Below the pieces are notes generated by a model, which saw only the letters and a program-made list of their open reading frames with translations, was not told the origin of the DNA and did no database searches. Below are positions 1 through 9,688 of a stretch of DNA of 64,000 bases, piece after piece (positions within the stretch are counted from its first letter, which is position 1; every line of letters begins with the position of its first letter). Origin of the DNA: Mucilaginibacter sp. dw_454 (GTDB lineage: Bacteria; Bacteroidota; Bacteroidia; Sphingobacteriales; Sphingobacteriaceae); NCBI RefSeq assembly GCF_018449775.1, contig NZ_JAAVVB010000001.1, forward strand, positions 434,001-498,000, in the 5' to 3' direction. Both the position numbers and the translations under genes were made by a program.

Positions 1-1
1 G

Positions 2-1525
2 AGCGACGAGATGCTGCGCTTTACCAAGGCACGTTATGATGCCGAGGTGCATTTTCATCATGATATGAACCTGAACCTGATCCGCGTTTGGGGCGGGGCT
101 TTGATTGAGCGACCTGAATTTTACGAGGCCTGCGATAAATACGGCATTATGGTTTTCCAGGATATGTGGGGATCGGGCGATTGCAATGGCCGTTGGGAAG
201 ATCCGAAAAAACTGGAAGATCAGGCCACACGCCGCAAATACCCGGACGACCATGCGCTGTACATCAAATCGATAGAAGACCAGATCAAAATGGTACGTAA
301 CTACGCATCGTTAACCATATGGTGCGGTGGTAACGAAATTACACAGCCGGATGATATCCTGCGTGCCGTACGCGATACTTTGATGCCGGCATTGGACAAC
401 ACCCGCTGGTTTGTGGATTTCTCGAACTCGCTGGACATGTCGAAAACTGAAAAAGGCACCAATGGCGACGGGCCGTATAACATTCAGCCTTTGTCGGTTT
501 TCTGGGCCAAGCGCACTTATCCGTTTAACTCGGAGGTAGGTTCGGTAGGGATAGGCGATTATGAATCGCTACAACGTATCATACCTGCAGCTAACATGAT
601 AGTGCCGCAATATGATAACGTTAAACACCGCGAACATGCTGATTCTGTTTGGGATTATCATACCTATATTGGCTATCAAGACTATATTGACCGTTATGGC
701 AAGGCTAAAGATGTGCGCGATTTTGCCGAAAAGGCTCAACTGGTTAACTACGACCAATACCGCGGTTTGATGGAAGGTTTCAGCTCGCATATGTGGGACT
801 GGTACACCGGCTCCATCATTTGGAAAACACAGAACCCATGGAGCGCCATGCGCGGGCAGATGTACGATTATTATTTAGATGTGAATGCCTGCCTGTATGG
901 CCTGCACAACGGCAGCGCGCCGGTACACATTATGTTTAACCCTACGGACAGCACGGTGAAGGTAGTGAACAACACATTTACCAACTATAAACACCTCACA
1001 GCCACCGTAAAACTCTACGAGATCAACGGCGAAGAAAAACCCATCACCACGCTCTTCCAGGATCTGGATGCCAGCAGCGTAGCCGATGTCATCAACATCC
1101 GTAAAGAGCTCAAAACTATAGCTGCAGATCATGGCGCTTTCCTTGATGTGCGCCTGAGCGAGGGTCAAAAAATTCTGAGCGATAATATCTATTGGCTGGC
1201 CGATAAATATGGACAATACTCGGGCCTCAATGAAATGGCCTCATCAAAAGTGATGATTACCGCCCAACAACTAAGCAAAGGCAAAATAGCTGTAACGCTC
1301 AGCAATCCAAAAGCCGCGCCTGTGGCGTTCTTTAACCGCGTGTCGCTCATTAATCCTACAACCAAGAAACGGGTAACGCCGGTGTTTTACTCGGATAACT
1401 ATGTGTCTGTGCTACCGGGTGAGCAAAAGACGGTGGTGCTGGATTACAACGGGCCGGTTGCTAAGCCGAAGGTGAGTGTTAGGGGTTGGAATTTGAGCGA
1501 GGAAATGGTGGAGGTGAAACCGTAA
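2..1525 (+). CDS. Glycoside hydrolase family 2 protein (beta-mannosidase / exo-beta-glucosaminidase type), 5' end missing
   Basis: The reading frame is already open at base 2, so the gene begins before the window; about 507 residues of the C-terminal half remain. The TIM-barrel part holds IRVWGG and WCGGNE, the usual GH2 surroundings of the acid/base glutamate (residue about 112 of this fragment). The glutamate in NSEVGS about 66 residues later is a plausible nucleophile. The last ~200 residues look like the beta-sandwich domains that follow the barrel. The family removes beta-mannosyl or glucosaminyl residues from glycans; which one cannot be told from this part. The signal peptide, if any, is outside the window. 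Nothing downstream shares its direction until the beta-barrel gene at 2054, across repeats. Confidence 0.85.
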   Translation, partial: SDEMLRFTKARYDAEVHFHHDMNLNLIRVWGGALIERPEFYEACDKYGIMVFQDMWGSGDCNGRWEDPKKLEDQATRRKYPDDHALYIKSIEDQIKMVRNYASLTIWCGGNEITQPDDILRAVRDTLMPALDNTRWFVDFSNSLDMSKTEKGTNGDGPYNIQPLSVFWAKRTYPFNSEVGSVGIGDYESLQRIIPAANMIVPQYDNVKHREHADSVWDYHTYIGYQDYIDRYGKAKDVRDFAEKAQLVNYDQYRGLMEGFSSHMWDWYTGSIIWKTQNPWSAMRGQMYDYYLDVNACLYGLHNGSAPVHIMFNPTDSTVKVVNNTFTNYKHLTATVKLYEINGEEKPITTLFQDLDASSVADVINIRKELKTIAADHGAFLDVRLSEGQKILSDNIYWLADKYGQYSGLNEMASSKVMITAQQLSKGKIAVTLSNPKAAPVAFFNRVSLINPTTKKRVTPVFYSDNYVSVLPGEQKTVVLDYNGPVAKPKVSVRGWNLSEEMVEVKP

Positions 1526-1532
1526 GCTCTCA

Positions 1533-1634
1533 CCACCACGTCATTGCGAGGAACGAAGCAATCTCTACACGCCAGGTCGGCTGTTCACCTATCGCGCAGA
1601 GATCGCCACGTTACACTCGCGATGACGCGGTGGG
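1533..1634. repeat. Dispersed imperfect palindrome (GTCATTGCGAG family), copy 1
   Basis: The left arm begins CCACCACGTCATTGCGAG and the right arm ends CTCGCGATGACGCGGTGG, with a divergent middle. First of five hairpin-forming units packed between 1526 and 2053; the half unit at 1640-1678 (CCTTCGCTATGCTCAGGATG) is part of the same cluster. No gene is seen in this 528-bp gap. Confidence 0.8.
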
Positions 1635-1710
1635 AATAGTATGACGAATAACATCCTTCGCTATGCTCAGGATGACAATTTTAATAATAGGCGTCAGGTT
1701 GATAAATTTA

Positions 1711-1806
1711 CCACCACGTCATCGCGAGCGAGGTACGAGCGTGGCGATCTCCGGATAAGCAGCAATCTATCGTGTAGAGATAGCTATGCTCGCGATGACG
1801 TGGTGG
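1711..1806. repeat. Dispersed palindrome, perfect 18-bp arms
   Basis: CCACCACGTCATCGCGAG at 1711-1728 is the exact reverse complement of 1789-1806. The arms enclose about 60 bases that include the half-unit text GAGGTACGAGCGTGGCGATC. Short open frames here come from the repeat and show no protein features. Confidence 0.85.
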
Positions 1807-1822
1807 AGATGGCGCGCGTAGG

Positions 1823-1931
1823 GTTCCCCTCTTGAGAGGGGCAGGGGTGTGTTTAGACGACAGGCTAAGCCGCTTCATTAACACACCCCTGCCACCGCAC
1901 CGACTGACGCGCCCCCTCTCAAGAGGGGAAA
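1823..1931. repeat. Inverted repeat of a different type (CCCCTCTTGAGAGGGG arms)
   Basis: GTTCCCCTCTTGAGAGGG on the left matches CCCTCTCAAGAGGGGAAC on the right in inverted orientation, with inner arms GGGGTGTGTT / AACACACCCC. Each arm also contains its own small palindrome. It is unrelated in sequence to the neighbouring GTCATTGCGAG units. Confidence 0.75.
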
Positions 1932-1938
1932 CAAAAAC

Positions 1939-2020
1939 TGTCATTCTGAGCATAGCGAAGAATCTTATACGCCTGGCTGAGTAAACTTGATAAGATCCTT
2001 CGCTATGCTCAGGATGACAA
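1939..2020. repeat. Inverted repeat with TGTCATTCTGAGC / GCTCAGGATGACA arms
   Basis: A variant of the dispersed palindrome in which the arm reads TTCTGAGCATAGCGAAG; the right arm reads CTTCGCTATGCTCAGGATG. The same variant appears at 41444-41540. It ends 33 bases before the start of the beta-barrel gene and may fall inside its leader. Confidence 0.75.
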
Positions 2021-2053
2021 AATTTCAAACGAAACCTAAATTTAACTGATACA

Positions 2054-2701
2054 ATGAAAAAAAACCTTATCACCCTAACACTACTTATTGCTACAACAAC
2101 CACCTTCGCCCAAACCATTAATTGGGGCATCAAGGGCGGCGTAAACTTTGCCAAACAGGTATTAAGCCCTAATACACTGCCAACCGGTGCCAAAGCGCTT
2201 ACCGACTATAACTTAGGTGTTATTGCCGACATTGACTACGGCAAATTTTACCTGCAACCCGGTTTGTTTTTCACCACCAAAGGCGAGCGATTTGTAACCG
2301 GGACGATAGACGCAAACCAAACCACAGAAGGTACCTCATCATCAAAATTTATACTAACGTACCTGGAGCTGCCGGTTAACTTCTTCTACAAAGCGGTGCT
2401 GGCGCCCGATGCCGAATTTCACATTGGCGGCGGTCCATATTTTGCCTATGGTTTGGCGGCCAAAGAGTCATTTGACGGCACCGTATACCACGGCGGCTTC
2501 GGCGACCATTCTGCCGACCCAACCTACGCCGGCAACTACTATAAAAACCCCGACTACGGCGTAAACTTCATCGCGGGCCTGGTTCTCCAAAAATACCTGG
2601 TTGATGTTCAGTACGGCCTCGGCCTGGGTAACCTGTCTTATTCGGATACCAATACTTTAAAGAACAGGGTAATTAGTGTATCTGTGGGCTATAAGTTTTA
2701 A
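2054..2701 (+). CDS. Outer-membrane beta-barrel protein, PorT/porin-like
   Basis: 215 residues. A signal peptide is seen at the N-terminus (lysines, then a hydrophobic Leu/Thr stretch, ending near TTFAQ). It is followed by WGIKGGVNFA, the common opening of Bacteroidota 8-stranded outer-membrane barrels. Alternating hydrophobic/polar strands rich in Gly and Tyr run to the C-terminus, which ends VISVSVGYKF, with the terminal aromatic residue typical of barrel proteins. Such proteins sit in the outer membrane; a specific cargo or function cannot be assigned. No partner gene lies beside it. The ATG at 2054 is the only start that gives a whole signal peptide. Confidence 0.85.
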   Translation: MKKNLITLTLLIATTTTFAQTINWGIKGGVNFAKQVLSPNTLPTGAKALTDYNLGVIADIDYGKFYLQPGLFFTTKGERFVTGTIDANQTTEGTSSSKFILTYLELPVNFFYKAVLAPDAEFHIGGGPYFAYGLAAKESFDGTVYHGGFGDHSADPTYAGNYYKNPDYGVNFIAGLVLQKYLVDVQYGLGLGNLSYSDTNTLKNRVISVSVGYKF

Positions 2702-2805
2702 TAAGCATTAATACGCTTCGGTTAAAAGAAAAAAACCCTTGTAAACCGTGTTAAAAGGAATGAAAAGTTATTTACTAAGCGATAGTAATTTACGCTGCAG
2801 CAAGC

Positions 2806-2975
2806 GTTTCACTTGTTTCAATCTTAACAACTAAGTGAAACAAAAAAATACTTAAAAGTCAGGATTAGTGTTTCATTCTGTTTCACTGTGAATTATCAAA
2901 TATCTAATAATCAATAACTTATTTAAAAATACTGTTTCACTTGTTTCATCCGGCATACACACGCGTGAAACAAAA
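2806..2975. repeat. GTTTCA-word intergenic element, copy E1
   Basis: This non-coding element holds pairs of the word GTTTCA at a 9-10-base period: at 2806-2820, again at 2872-2889, and near 2931-2950. It also has inverted copies GTGAAACA near 2835 and CGCGTGAAACA at 2962-2972. ACTTAAAAGTCA lies at 2850-2861. The same order of parts occurs, inverted, at 15244-15391, and with another word at 61415-61565. The rest of the 2702-3048 gap holds only a short A-rich stretch and the terminator. Confidence 0.75.
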
Positions 2976-3010
2976 CAAAGCCCCGGTTTCTGGATGAAAC
3001 CGGGGCTTTG
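2976..3010. terminator. Perfect 15-bp hairpin, bidirectional terminator
   Basis: Arms 2976-2990 and 2996-3010 pair completely around a 5-base loop, with A-rich sequence on the left flank. It lies between the 3' ends of the beta-barrel gene (+) and the M1 peptidase gene (-), so it could serve both. Confidence 0.8.
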
Positions 3011-3048
3011 CTATACAAGCTTTCTGCTTTAGTCTTTAAGCTTTTCGC

Positions 3049-5043
3049 TTATTCTGCTTTATAAACGTTATTCTTCAAATCAATATCCGGTAATCTATGA
3101 TCCGGGTCTATAACAATAGATTTGATAGCAGAGGTTGAAGGGTATTTGAACTTCCAGATACCGTTGCGTTGCCATACGTTAACCGGCAGGTGCAATAGTT
3201 CGGTTTTGCCGTTAGTCTGCGTAATCAACAGATCAACCGGCATGGCCATCTTCTCTTTGTTCTCTATGGTGATGATCGCGCCGTTTTCCATTCCGCCCAT
3301 ATAGCTAACGCCGGTAACAGCCTGGTCAAGTTTCCAGGTAGTGAAGAACCATGGCTTGAAGAACCAGTTCAGGTCCTCGCCGGCGGCATCATTCATGGCA
3401 CGGAAGAAGTCGTAAGGCGTTGGGTGCTTCATTGCCCAATACTTGATGTATTCGTGGAAGGCGTAATCAAAACGCTCAGGGCCTAAGATCTCATCGCGCA
3501 GCATATCTAAACCTAAAGCGGTTTTGCTGTAGTACTGGCCATAGTCATTTAAGCCAATAGCCTCAGATGGCGTCATCAATGGGTCCTTACTTCTGATATA
3601 ACCGCGCAATACTTGCTGTGCGTGTCCGTCACCATACATAGTCGGGTGGTTGGCAGCGTCTTTCGGCGCATATTCACCATTGTTAAACATCATGGTTGAG
3701 TACTCATTGATAAAGGTATTAAAACCTTCGTCCTGCCACATGTATTTACGCTCGTTACTGCCCACAATCATCGGGAACCAGTTGTGGCCAATCTCATGCG
3801 TAACGTCGCCCCAAAGGCCGCCGTCTTTCAAGCCGCTTAAGCAGAAGATGATACCCGGGTACTCCATACCCAAAGCCACACCAGACACGTTAACTGCCGA
3901 GTTCCATGGATACTCAATATAAGCTTTAGAGTAGATCTCGATGCTGTTCTTCAAATATTCGGTAGAGCGACCCCAGGCATGAAACCCAGCGCTCTCAATT
4001 GGGTAAACCGACTGCGAGATACAAGCACGTCCGGACGGCAGGTTAACCTTAGCAGCATCCCAAATAAACGCTGTCGAGGCCGCCCATGATACATCGCGGG
4101 TATTCTCCATCTTAAAGTGCCAGGTCAGGCTACCTTTAAACGGATGGGTGGCAGCAGCGCCAACTTCTTTTTCTGATATGATGGTTACCGTCTTGTCGCT
4201 TTGGCGGGCATCGGCTAAACGTTTTTGTTGGGTAGCGCTAAGCACTTCGCTGGCATTCAGCAAATCGCCAGAACCGGCAACGGTCATGTTAGCAGGGGCG
4301 GTGATGTAGTAGTCGTAATCGCCATAGTCGCAATAGAACTCACCAAGGCCCATGTAAGGTAGGGTGTTCCAGCCTTCCACGTCGTCATAAACACACATGC
4401 GCGGGTACCACTGGGCAATCTCATATACGTAGCCTTGTTTAAACTTCTTGCGGCCCATACGGTCGGCGCCGTAGAAAGGTATCGAGAAGTTATAGTTCAC
4501 CTTAACCTGGATCTTGTCGCCTTTGGCACCCAATGGCTCGTTCAGCCGCACCTGCATGCGGGCATCGGTGATAACCGGGGTAACCGTGTAGCTCTGGCCT
4601 TTGTAGGTAACGGTAACAGATTCAACCTTAACGCCGCCGCGGCTAAAGCCTTTCACGTCGAAACGGTCGCCGGTTATAGGGGTTACTGCAGCGCCACGAG
4701 AGTCGGGGCGAAACAGGTTCTGATCAAGCATCAGCCACAAATGATCCATTTGGTCAGGGCTGTTGTTGGTATAAGTAATGGTAACGTCACCGTTAATAGT
4801 GGTATCTATCGCGGTTTCATTCAGACTGGCATGAATCAGATAGTCGGCACGGTTTTGCCAGTAGTTAGGGCCCGGTTTGCCGGCGGCAGACCGGGTGCCG
4901 TTGCTGGTAGTTGGCCAGGTAATAGGGCCGAAAAGGTCCGAGTGATTGTATTTAACAGTGTCGCCGGGTGTTTGTGCCGATGCTGTGAAGGCAATAGCAA
5001 CCACTCCGCATGCTAAAAGCAAGTAGTTTTTAAAGTAATGCAT
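3049..5043 (-). CDS. M1 family zinc metallopeptidase (aminopeptidase N-like), secreted
   Basis: 664 residues with a signal peptide ending near TASAQ (residue 24). The zinc motif HEIGH is at residues 416-420 and the third ligand is Glu439 in WQDEG, the exact HExxH-18-E spacing of family M1. GMEYPG at 392-397 stands where the exopeptidase motif GxMEN lies in the family. The N-terminal half is the beta-sandwich saddle domain; the C-terminal ~120 residues are beta-rich with no further catalytic motif. The protein should cleave N-terminal residues from peptides in the periplasm or outside. It is monocistronic, with the terminator 38 bases beyond its stop. Confidence 0.93.
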   Translation of the reverse strand: MHYFKNYLLLACGVVAIAFTASAQTPGDTVKYNHSDLFGPITWPTTSNGTRSAAGKPGPNYWQNRADYLIHASLNETAIDTTINGDVTITYTNNSPDQMDHLWLMLDQNLFRPDSRGAAVTPITGDRFDVKGFSRGGVKVESVTVTYKGQSYTVTPVITDARMQVRLNEPLGAKGDKIQVKVNYNFSIPFYGADRMGRKKFKQGYVYEIAQWYPRMCVYDDVEGWNTLPYMGLGEFYCDYGDYDYYITAPANMTVAGSGDLLNASEVLSATQQKRLADARQSDKTVTIISEKEVGAAATHPFKGSLTWHFKMENTRDVSWAASTAFIWDAAKVNLPSGRACISQSVYPIESAGFHAWGRSTEYLKNSIEIYSKAYIEYPWNSAVNVSGVALGMEYPGIIFCLSGLKDGGLWGDVTHEIGHNWFPMIVGSNERKYMWQDEGFNTFINEYSTMMFNNGEYAPKDAANHPTMYGDGHAQQVLRGYIRSKDPLMTPSEAIGLNDYGQYYSKTALGLDMLRDEILGPERFDYAFHEYIKYWAMKHPTPYDFFRAMNDAAGEDLNWFFKPWFFTTWKLDQAVTGVSYMGGMENGAIITIENKEKMAMPVDLLITQTNGKTELLHLPVNVWQRNGIWKFKYPSTSAIKSIVIDPDHRLPDIDLKNNVYKAE

Positions 5044-5140
5044 TGATCAGTTAATTTTTGAACAACAAATAAAGTGAAATAAAATGTGATTGCATAATAT
5101 CGCGCAATTGTGTGTACGGACTTATGGTTTATGGCATTGC

Positions 5141-5276
5141 CTGCGGCCCGCGCTATTCGCTCATACTGCGCAGGGCCTTAATCACGGGCCGGTATCCGCT
5201 GCTATCGCTAATGCGGGGACTCACCCGGTCTTTGCTTCGCTCGACCACCCTCTCTTCGCCTTTGGCGGAAAGAAGG
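5141..5276. repeat. Dispersed repeat family C, copy 1
   Basis: About 135 bases with GGTATCCGCTGC, a GGGGACTCACCC segment and the end TTCGCCTTTGGCGGAAAG. It matches, in inverted orientation, 50980-51114, and parts match 61574-61640 and 61728-61786. The 5044-5374 gap holds this element and otherwise nothing recognisable; small frames in it are repeat-derived. Confidence 0.75.
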
Positions 5277-5374
5277 TTAAGATTTGTCAATCTGCTTAAT
5301 CCCACATTTGTCAAAACTTTAGGTTTGCCAATCCATTTATTATTTAAGTACTTTAATAATCGCAACTTTACCCC

Positions 5375-7387
5375 ATGAATCGTCTAGCTAATTCTTCCTC
5401 GCCATATCTATTACAACATGCCAATAATCCGGTCGACTGGTACCCATGGGGGCCAGAGGCTTTGCAGAGGGCGAGAGACGAGAACAAGTTAATTATTGTA
5501 AGCATAGGTTATTCGGCCTGCCATTGGTGTCACGTAATGGAGCATGAAAGCTTCGAAGATGAACAGGTGGCTGCGGTAATGAACGAGTACTTTGTGTGTA
5601 TCAAGGTAGACAGGGAGGAACGCCCTGATGTCGACCAGATCTACATGAGCGCCGTGCAACTCATTAGCGGTCGCGGCGGCTGGCCCTTGAATTGTATCTG
5701 CCTGCCAGATCAGCGGCCCATCTACGCCGGCACCTACTTCAAGAAGAACGACTGGACGAGCCTGCTCTTTAACCTGGCCGACTACTATAAACAGAAACCA
5801 GAGGACGCCTTAGAATATGCCGCCCGCTTAACAGAAGGTATCCAAAAATATGAGTCTATTCCTTTTGTAACTACCCAGCCGGAATACAATAAGGAGGATC
5901 TGGCAACCATCGTTAATAACTGGAAGAAGTACTTTGACTGTACAGAAGGTGGCTTTGGCACCGCGCCTAAGTTCCCGATGCCGAATAACTGGCAGTTTTT
6001 GATCCGCTATGCGCATTTGATGCAGGACGAGGAGATTGCCGAACTGGCGAAACTTACCTTGCAAAAGCTGGCAGAAGGGGGGATTTACGACCATCTGGGC
6101 GGCGGTTTTGCGCGGTACTCGGTAGATGGCCTTTGGCATGTGCCGCATTTCGAGAAGATGCTGTATGATAACGGGCAGCTGATTAGTCTATACTCTGAAG
6201 CGTATACCTGGCAACCCAATGAGTTATACAAGCAGATAGTCACCGAAACCGTAGACTTCGCTACCCGTGAACTGTTTTCACCGGAGGACGGCTTTTACTC
6301 TGCCCTTGATGCCGATAGTGAAGGGGTAGAGGGGAAGTTCTATACTTTTAATAAAGAAGAGATACAACAGGTCTTAGGCGCCGAAGCGGAGCTATTCTGC
6401 GTCTACTACCACATTACCGACGAAGGCAATTGGGAAGAGGAGGAAACCAATATCCTGTTTAAACGGGGCCATGATAACGATTTGGCTGAGGCAATCGGTA
6501 TCTCTGTAGAAGAAATGCTGGAGAGCGTTGCTGCATCGCGCAAAAAGCTGTTTGACGTACGGGCCAAGCGCATACGTCCGGGGTTGGATAACAAAATTCT
6601 GGCCTCATGGAACGGACTAATGTTAAAAGGTTTGTGCGATGCTTATCGCGCGTTTAATAACGCGCATTATTTGGAATTGGCTTTGAAGAATGCCGGTTTT
6701 ATTGTCGATCATTTGCTAAATCATGGCCGTATTATCCGGGTTTATAAAGGTCCCGCGAATGCGGAACAAGGCGGTAAAGAAGCGTTCCTGGATGATTATG
6801 CCAATGTGATTGATGCCTTTATTGTTTTGTATGAGGTAACGTTTGATGAGCAATGGTTAACCTACGCCGTGCAGTTGGCAGACAACGCCATCGACCATTA
6901 TTTTGATAATGTAAGCGGTATTTTCTTTTTTACTGCCGATGATGACGAACAACTCATCGCCCGTAAATCTGAGATCATGGATGGTGTTATTCCGTCTTCA
7001 AACTCGGTGATGGCGCGTAACCTGCACAAGCTAGGATTGCTCTTCGATAACGAGCAACACACCGAAATAGCCGAGCAGCTATTGCGCAATATTATGCCGC
7101 ATATGGCCAAATATGGTTCGGCTTACTCAAACTGGGGGATGTTGTTATTGGAAGAGGTTTTCGGAACATCGGAAGTGGCGATTGTGGGCGAAAATTCCGA
7201 GGCGCTGCGCATAGAAATGGAAAAAAATTACGTCCCCAACAAAATTATCTTGGGTGGTAAAAAAGGAAGTTTACCTTTGCTGCGCGATAAGTTTACTGGC
7301 CGGACGCAAATATTTGTCTGTAAGGACAAAACCTGCGGTCTCCCCGTCGATACTATCGCCGACGCCTTAAAACAAATTAAGGCTTAA
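5375..7387 (+). CDS. DUF255 thioredoxin domain-containing protein (YyaL/SSP411 type)
   Basis: 670 residues. The first ~160 residues form the thioredoxin-like DUF255 domain, opening with the family signature [11 protein letters not shown] and carrying the redox pair Cys49-His-Trp-Cys52 in [14 protein letters not shown]. The remainder is an (alpha/alpha)6 barrel like N-acylglucosamine 2-epimerase, with [10 protein letters not shown] and HFEKMLYDN. Family members are cytosolic and of uncertain function; a redox role is inferred from the CxxC. There is no signal peptide. Length is usual for the family. The gene stands 63 bases ahead of the SlyD-type gene and may share its transcript. Confidence 0.9.
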   Translation: MNRLANSSSPYLLQHANNPVDWYPWGPEALQRARDENKLIIVSIGYSACHWCHVMEHESFEDEQVAAVMNEYFVCIKVDREERPDVDQIYMSAVQLISGRGGWPLNCICLPDQRPIYAGTYFKKNDWTSLLFNLADYYKQKPEDALEYAARLTEGIQKYESIPFVTTQPEYNKEDLATIVNNWKKYFDCTEGGFGTAPKFPMPNNWQFLIRYAHLMQDEEIAELAKLTLQKLAEGGIYDHLGGGFARYSVDGLWHVPHFEKMLYDNGQLISLYSEAYTWQPNELYKQIVTETVDFATRELFSPEDGFYSALDADSEGVEGKFYTFNKEEIQQVLGAEAELFCVYYHITDEGNWEEEETNILFKRGHDNDLAEAIGISVEEMLESVAASRKKLFDVRAKRIRPGLDNKILASWNGLMLKGLCDAYRAFNNAHYLELALKNAGFIVDHLLNHGRIIRVYKGPANAEQGGKEAFLDDYANVIDAFIVLYEVTFDEQWLTYAVQLADNAIDHYFDNVSGIFFFTADDDEQLIARKSEIMDGVIPSSNSVMARNLHKLGLLFDNEQHTEIAEQLLRNIMPHMAKYGSAYSNWGMLLLEEVFGTSEVAIVGENSEALRIEMEKNYVPNKIILGGKKGSLPLLRDKFTGRTQIFVCKDKTCGLPVDTIADALKQIKA

Positions 7388-7450
7388 AACATTATTTATT
7401 AAAGCAACAAGCACTCATGGGTGCCAATATTTTACAAAATAAATTTAACA

Positions 7451-7951
7451 ATGAAAATTGAAGCACAACATGTAGTGTCACTAACTTACGATCTGTACGT
7501 TGACCAGGAAGATGGAACCGAAGCATTGGTAGAAAGTGCTACCGAAGAACAACCGCTAACTTTTTTATTTGGCGCAGGCCAGATGCTGCCTAAGTTTGAA
7601 GAAAACCTAAGCACACTATCAACTAACGATACTTATGATTTTAGATTAACCGCCGAAGACGCCTACGGCGAACATGACGAAGAAGCGGTAGCAAATTTGC
7701 CTATCGAAATGTTCCAGGGTGCAGATTTGCCTGAAATTGGTGCTATCTTACCTTTGCAGGATAACCAGGGAAATCATTTCCAGGGACAGGTTGTTTCAGT
7801 TGCAGAGGATTCTATTATTGTAGACCTGAACCACCCGATGGCTGGTCAGCCTTTGCACTTTAAAGGTAAGATCATCAACGTTCGCCCGGCAACTCCCGAG
7901 GAATTGTCACACGGCCATGCACACGGTGCAGATGGACATCATCATCACTAA
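7451..7951 (+). CDS. slyD: FKBP-type peptidyl-prolyl cis-trans isomerase, SlyD-like
   Basis: 166 residues from the ATG at 7451; an upstream in-frame start at 7421 would add an unlikely extension. The FKBP core is seen as QPLTFLFGAGQMLPKFEENL, then the inserted flap domain typical of SlyD around residues 65-120 (YGEHDEEAVANLP to VVDLNHPMAG). The NHPMAGQPLHF signature follows. The tail HGHAHGADGHHHH is a histidine-rich metal-binding end. The family catalyses prolyl isomerisation, chaperones nascent chains and buffers nickel. The gene ends in a strong terminator. Confidence 0.92.
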   Translation: MKIEAQHVVSLTYDLYVDQEDGTEALVESATEEQPLTFLFGAGQMLPKFEENLSTLSTNDTYDFRLTAEDAYGEHDEEAVANLPIEMFQGADLPEIGAILPLQDNQGNHFQGQVVSVAEDSIIVDLNHPMAGQPLHFKGKIINVRPATPEELSHGHAHGADGHHHH

Positions 7952-7967
7952 GAAATATTTTTTGAAT

Positions 7968-8013
7968 ATAATAAAAGAGTTCCCTGCTATTTAGCAGGGA
8001 ACTCTTTTATTAT
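7968..8013 (+). terminator. Perfect 21-bp hairpin terminator after slyD
   Basis: Arms 7968-7988 and 7993-8013 pair without mismatch around ATTT. The base is A/T-rich on both sides, so it can stop transcription from either direction. Confidence 0.9.
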
Positions 8014-8020
8014 AACGGTT

Positions 8021-8110
8021 GTCATTTCGACCAACGGGAGAAATCTATACACGAGTTGTTGGCCAATGCTCAGCGTGTGTATAGATCTCTCACTCCGTTC
8101 GAGATGACAA
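8021..8110. repeat. Inverted repeat, TGTCATTTCGACC / CGAGATGACA arms
   Basis: A variant of the dispersed palindrome with inner arms AGAAATCTATACAC / GTGTATAGATCTCT. It lies between the slyD terminator and the 3' end of the MORN protein gene. Confidence 0.75.
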
Positions 8111-8124
8111 AAAAGTAAGAGTTA

Positions 8125-8817
8125 TCAATAAATATTCACCTCACTATTTTTATCTGCCTTGCAAAGTATAGTAATGCGTGTTGCAATCTTCTGCCCGTTA
8201 AAGGTACCCGGTATAAATGTCTTGTCTATTTCCGGTAAATCAGCAGCATCTACGGTATAATAAATTGGGTCGGCACTATTACAAAACAGTTGTACCGAGC
8301 AATCTGCCATCCTTCCTAAAGGACTTACTAATATGGTTAAAACGGCATTACAACCGGTCTCGTCCATGCCTCGCAGCGCATGGATACGCCTGATCAATTT
8401 CAAATAGGGCAAATAACCAAAATATCGCCCGCCAATCTTAATGGGCTGCTGTGGTTTGTCCTGATTTCTGACATCGACATCCATAAAATAATGAAAGTTG
8501 GATGGGTTGGGCTCGGGTGCTTCAAAAAGTAGCTTGTTATTGTCGTGGTCGTACTGCTGCTGCATCTTGCCGTCGTGGTCGTAATAATACCAGGTGCCTA
8601 TGCGTTTGCCATTTTTATATTGGCCGCTGGCAATAGTTTTTTTGCTGCGAAGCGCGGTGTACTTGCCAACTTTGGTTTCTATGCCGTTGCTATCTACCGT
8701 CGCCTGGTATTGTTCTATAATATCATCAATAATGACGTTTTTCTTTTCCTGAACTTGTTGTGCCAGGCAGGCATCTACACAAAAAAAACAAAAGAGTAAG
8801 GTTAACAGGTTTTTCAC
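8125..8817 (-). CDS. Secreted protein with MORN-like repeat and TonB-C-like end
   Basis: 230 residues. A signal peptide ends near ACLAQ (residue 20). Residues about 60-95 hold a MORN-like segment, SGQYKNGKRIGTWYYYDHDGKM, which is common in Bacteroidota envelope proteins. The C-terminal ~110 residues (from YFGYLPYLKLIRRI) resemble a TonB C-terminal-type fold by pattern, with VLTILVSPLGRMADCSV. I cannot name a function; the envelope location is inferred from the signal peptide and the domains. It starts 82 bases from the divergent thioesterase gene, with which it probably shares a promoter region. Confidence 0.75.
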   Translation of the reverse strand: MKNLLTLLFCFFCVDACLAQQVQEKKNVIIDDIIEQYQATVDSNGIETKVGKYTALRSKKTIASGQYKNGKRIGTWYYYDHDGKMQQQYDHDNNKLLFEAPEPNPSNFHYFMDVDVRNQDKPQQPIKIGGRYFGYLPYLKLIRRIHALRGMDETGCNAVLTILVSPLGRMADCSVQLFCNSADPIYYTVDAADLPEIDKTFIPGTFNGQKIATRITILCKADKNSEVNIY

Positions 8818-8899
8818 TGGCGTAAAATTTAAGGCAATTTAAGTTTTAACGAATATGCTGGCAAGTAAAAGTTTTATATTGCAGCATAATTGATTTACT

Positions 8900-9457
8900 A
8901 TGACCGATATTTCCGCCTTTAAACCCGTCCGTTTTTCTGAAACTACTATAACCGAATTGATGATCCCGTCGTACTCTAATTTTGGCGGTAAAATCCATGG
9001 TGGTATCTTGCTATCGCTGATGGACAAGGTAGCTTATGTTTGCGCCGCCAAGCATGCCGGTAATTATTGTGTAACCGCATCTATCGACACCGTAGACTTT
9101 ATGCAGCCGGTTGAAGTAGGAGAGTTGGTATCGCTCATGGCGTCTATCAATTATGTGGGTAATACATCGCTTGTAGTGGGTATTCGTGTGGTGTCAGAAA
9201 ACATCAAGACTAATGTCATCAATCATACTAACACCAGCTACTTTACCATGGTGGCTAAGGACGAACAAAACAAACCTGTACAAATACCCGGATTAATCCT
9301 GGAAAACCGCGACCAGGTACGCCGATTTATTGAAGCTAAGCGCCGAAAAGAGATCAAGCAAAATTACAAAAATGAGGTAGCAGGAATTGCTGTGCCCGAC
9401 GGGATTGAAGCGTGTGTAGCGTTACTGGCCGGCGAACGAGCGGTACTGGCAAAATAG
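8900..9457 (+). CDS. Acyl-CoA thioesterase, hotdog fold
   Basis: 185 residues. The hotdog motif NFGGKIHGGILLSLMDKVAY (residues 28-47) includes the His33-Gly-Gly and Asp42 typical of the YciA/BFIT acyl-CoA thioesterases. VTASIDTVDFMQPVEVGE follows, the standard second strand block. It should hydrolyse acyl-CoA in the cytoplasm. About 50 residues after the fold (from IEAKRRKEIKQ) form a charged helix. TATATTGC lies about 30 bases upstream and could be a weak -7 box. It is monocistronic. Confidence 0.9.
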   Translation: MTDISAFKPVRFSETTITELMIPSYSNFGGKIHGGILLSLMDKVAYVCAAKHAGNYCVTASIDTVDFMQPVEVGELVSLMASINYVGNTSLVVGIRVVSENIKTNVINHTNTSYFTMVAKDEQNKPVQIPGLILENRDQVRRFIEAKRRKEIKQNYKNEVAGIAVPDGIEACVALLAGERAVLAK

Positions 9458-9471
9458 CTATACAATGAATA

Positions 9472-9491
9472 ATTACAATCGATTGCGTAAT
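9472..9491. promoter_or_regulatory. Operator-like palindrome ahead of the sugar cassette
   Basis: ATTAC and GTAAT flank a centre containing the perfect palindrome CAATCGATTG (9476-9485). The AATCGATT core is the kind of site bound by LacI-family sugar repressors; that link is inference. It lies about 200 bases upstream of the oxidoreductase start in an otherwise featureless 231-bp gap. Confidence 0.35.
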
Positions 9492-9688
9492 ATCTTTATA
9501 GCATTAGGATTTTTAATGATAAAGTTATTATGTTTGGTAAACCTGTGGCAAGCAGGCCCACATACCCTTGTTTGTGCCGGTTAAACCATATATACAACCA
9601 ACAGATTATTACAAATAAACTAATAACCAATTTGTTAGATGACGGCTCTACATTCGGCACTGATAAATTAATAGGCTGACAAAATAAG

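Noticed and set aside
1641..1835. Open frames across 1641-1835 and 1708-2193
   Set aside because: They run through palindromic repeats and the start of the beta-barrel gene; their text is translated repeat.
2806..2975. CRISPR-like array made of GTTTCA repeats
   Set aside because: Repeated words are only 6-8 bases, spacers 3-60 bases and irregular, and no cas gene is in the window.
2806..2975. Genuine parS site
   Set aside because: The half-sites never form the joined 16-base palindrome TGTTTCACGTGAAACA anywhere in the elements.
4435..5016. 193-codon frame on the plus strand
   Set aside because: It lies antisense to the N-terminal half of the M1 peptidase, whose motifs and signal peptide are unambiguous.
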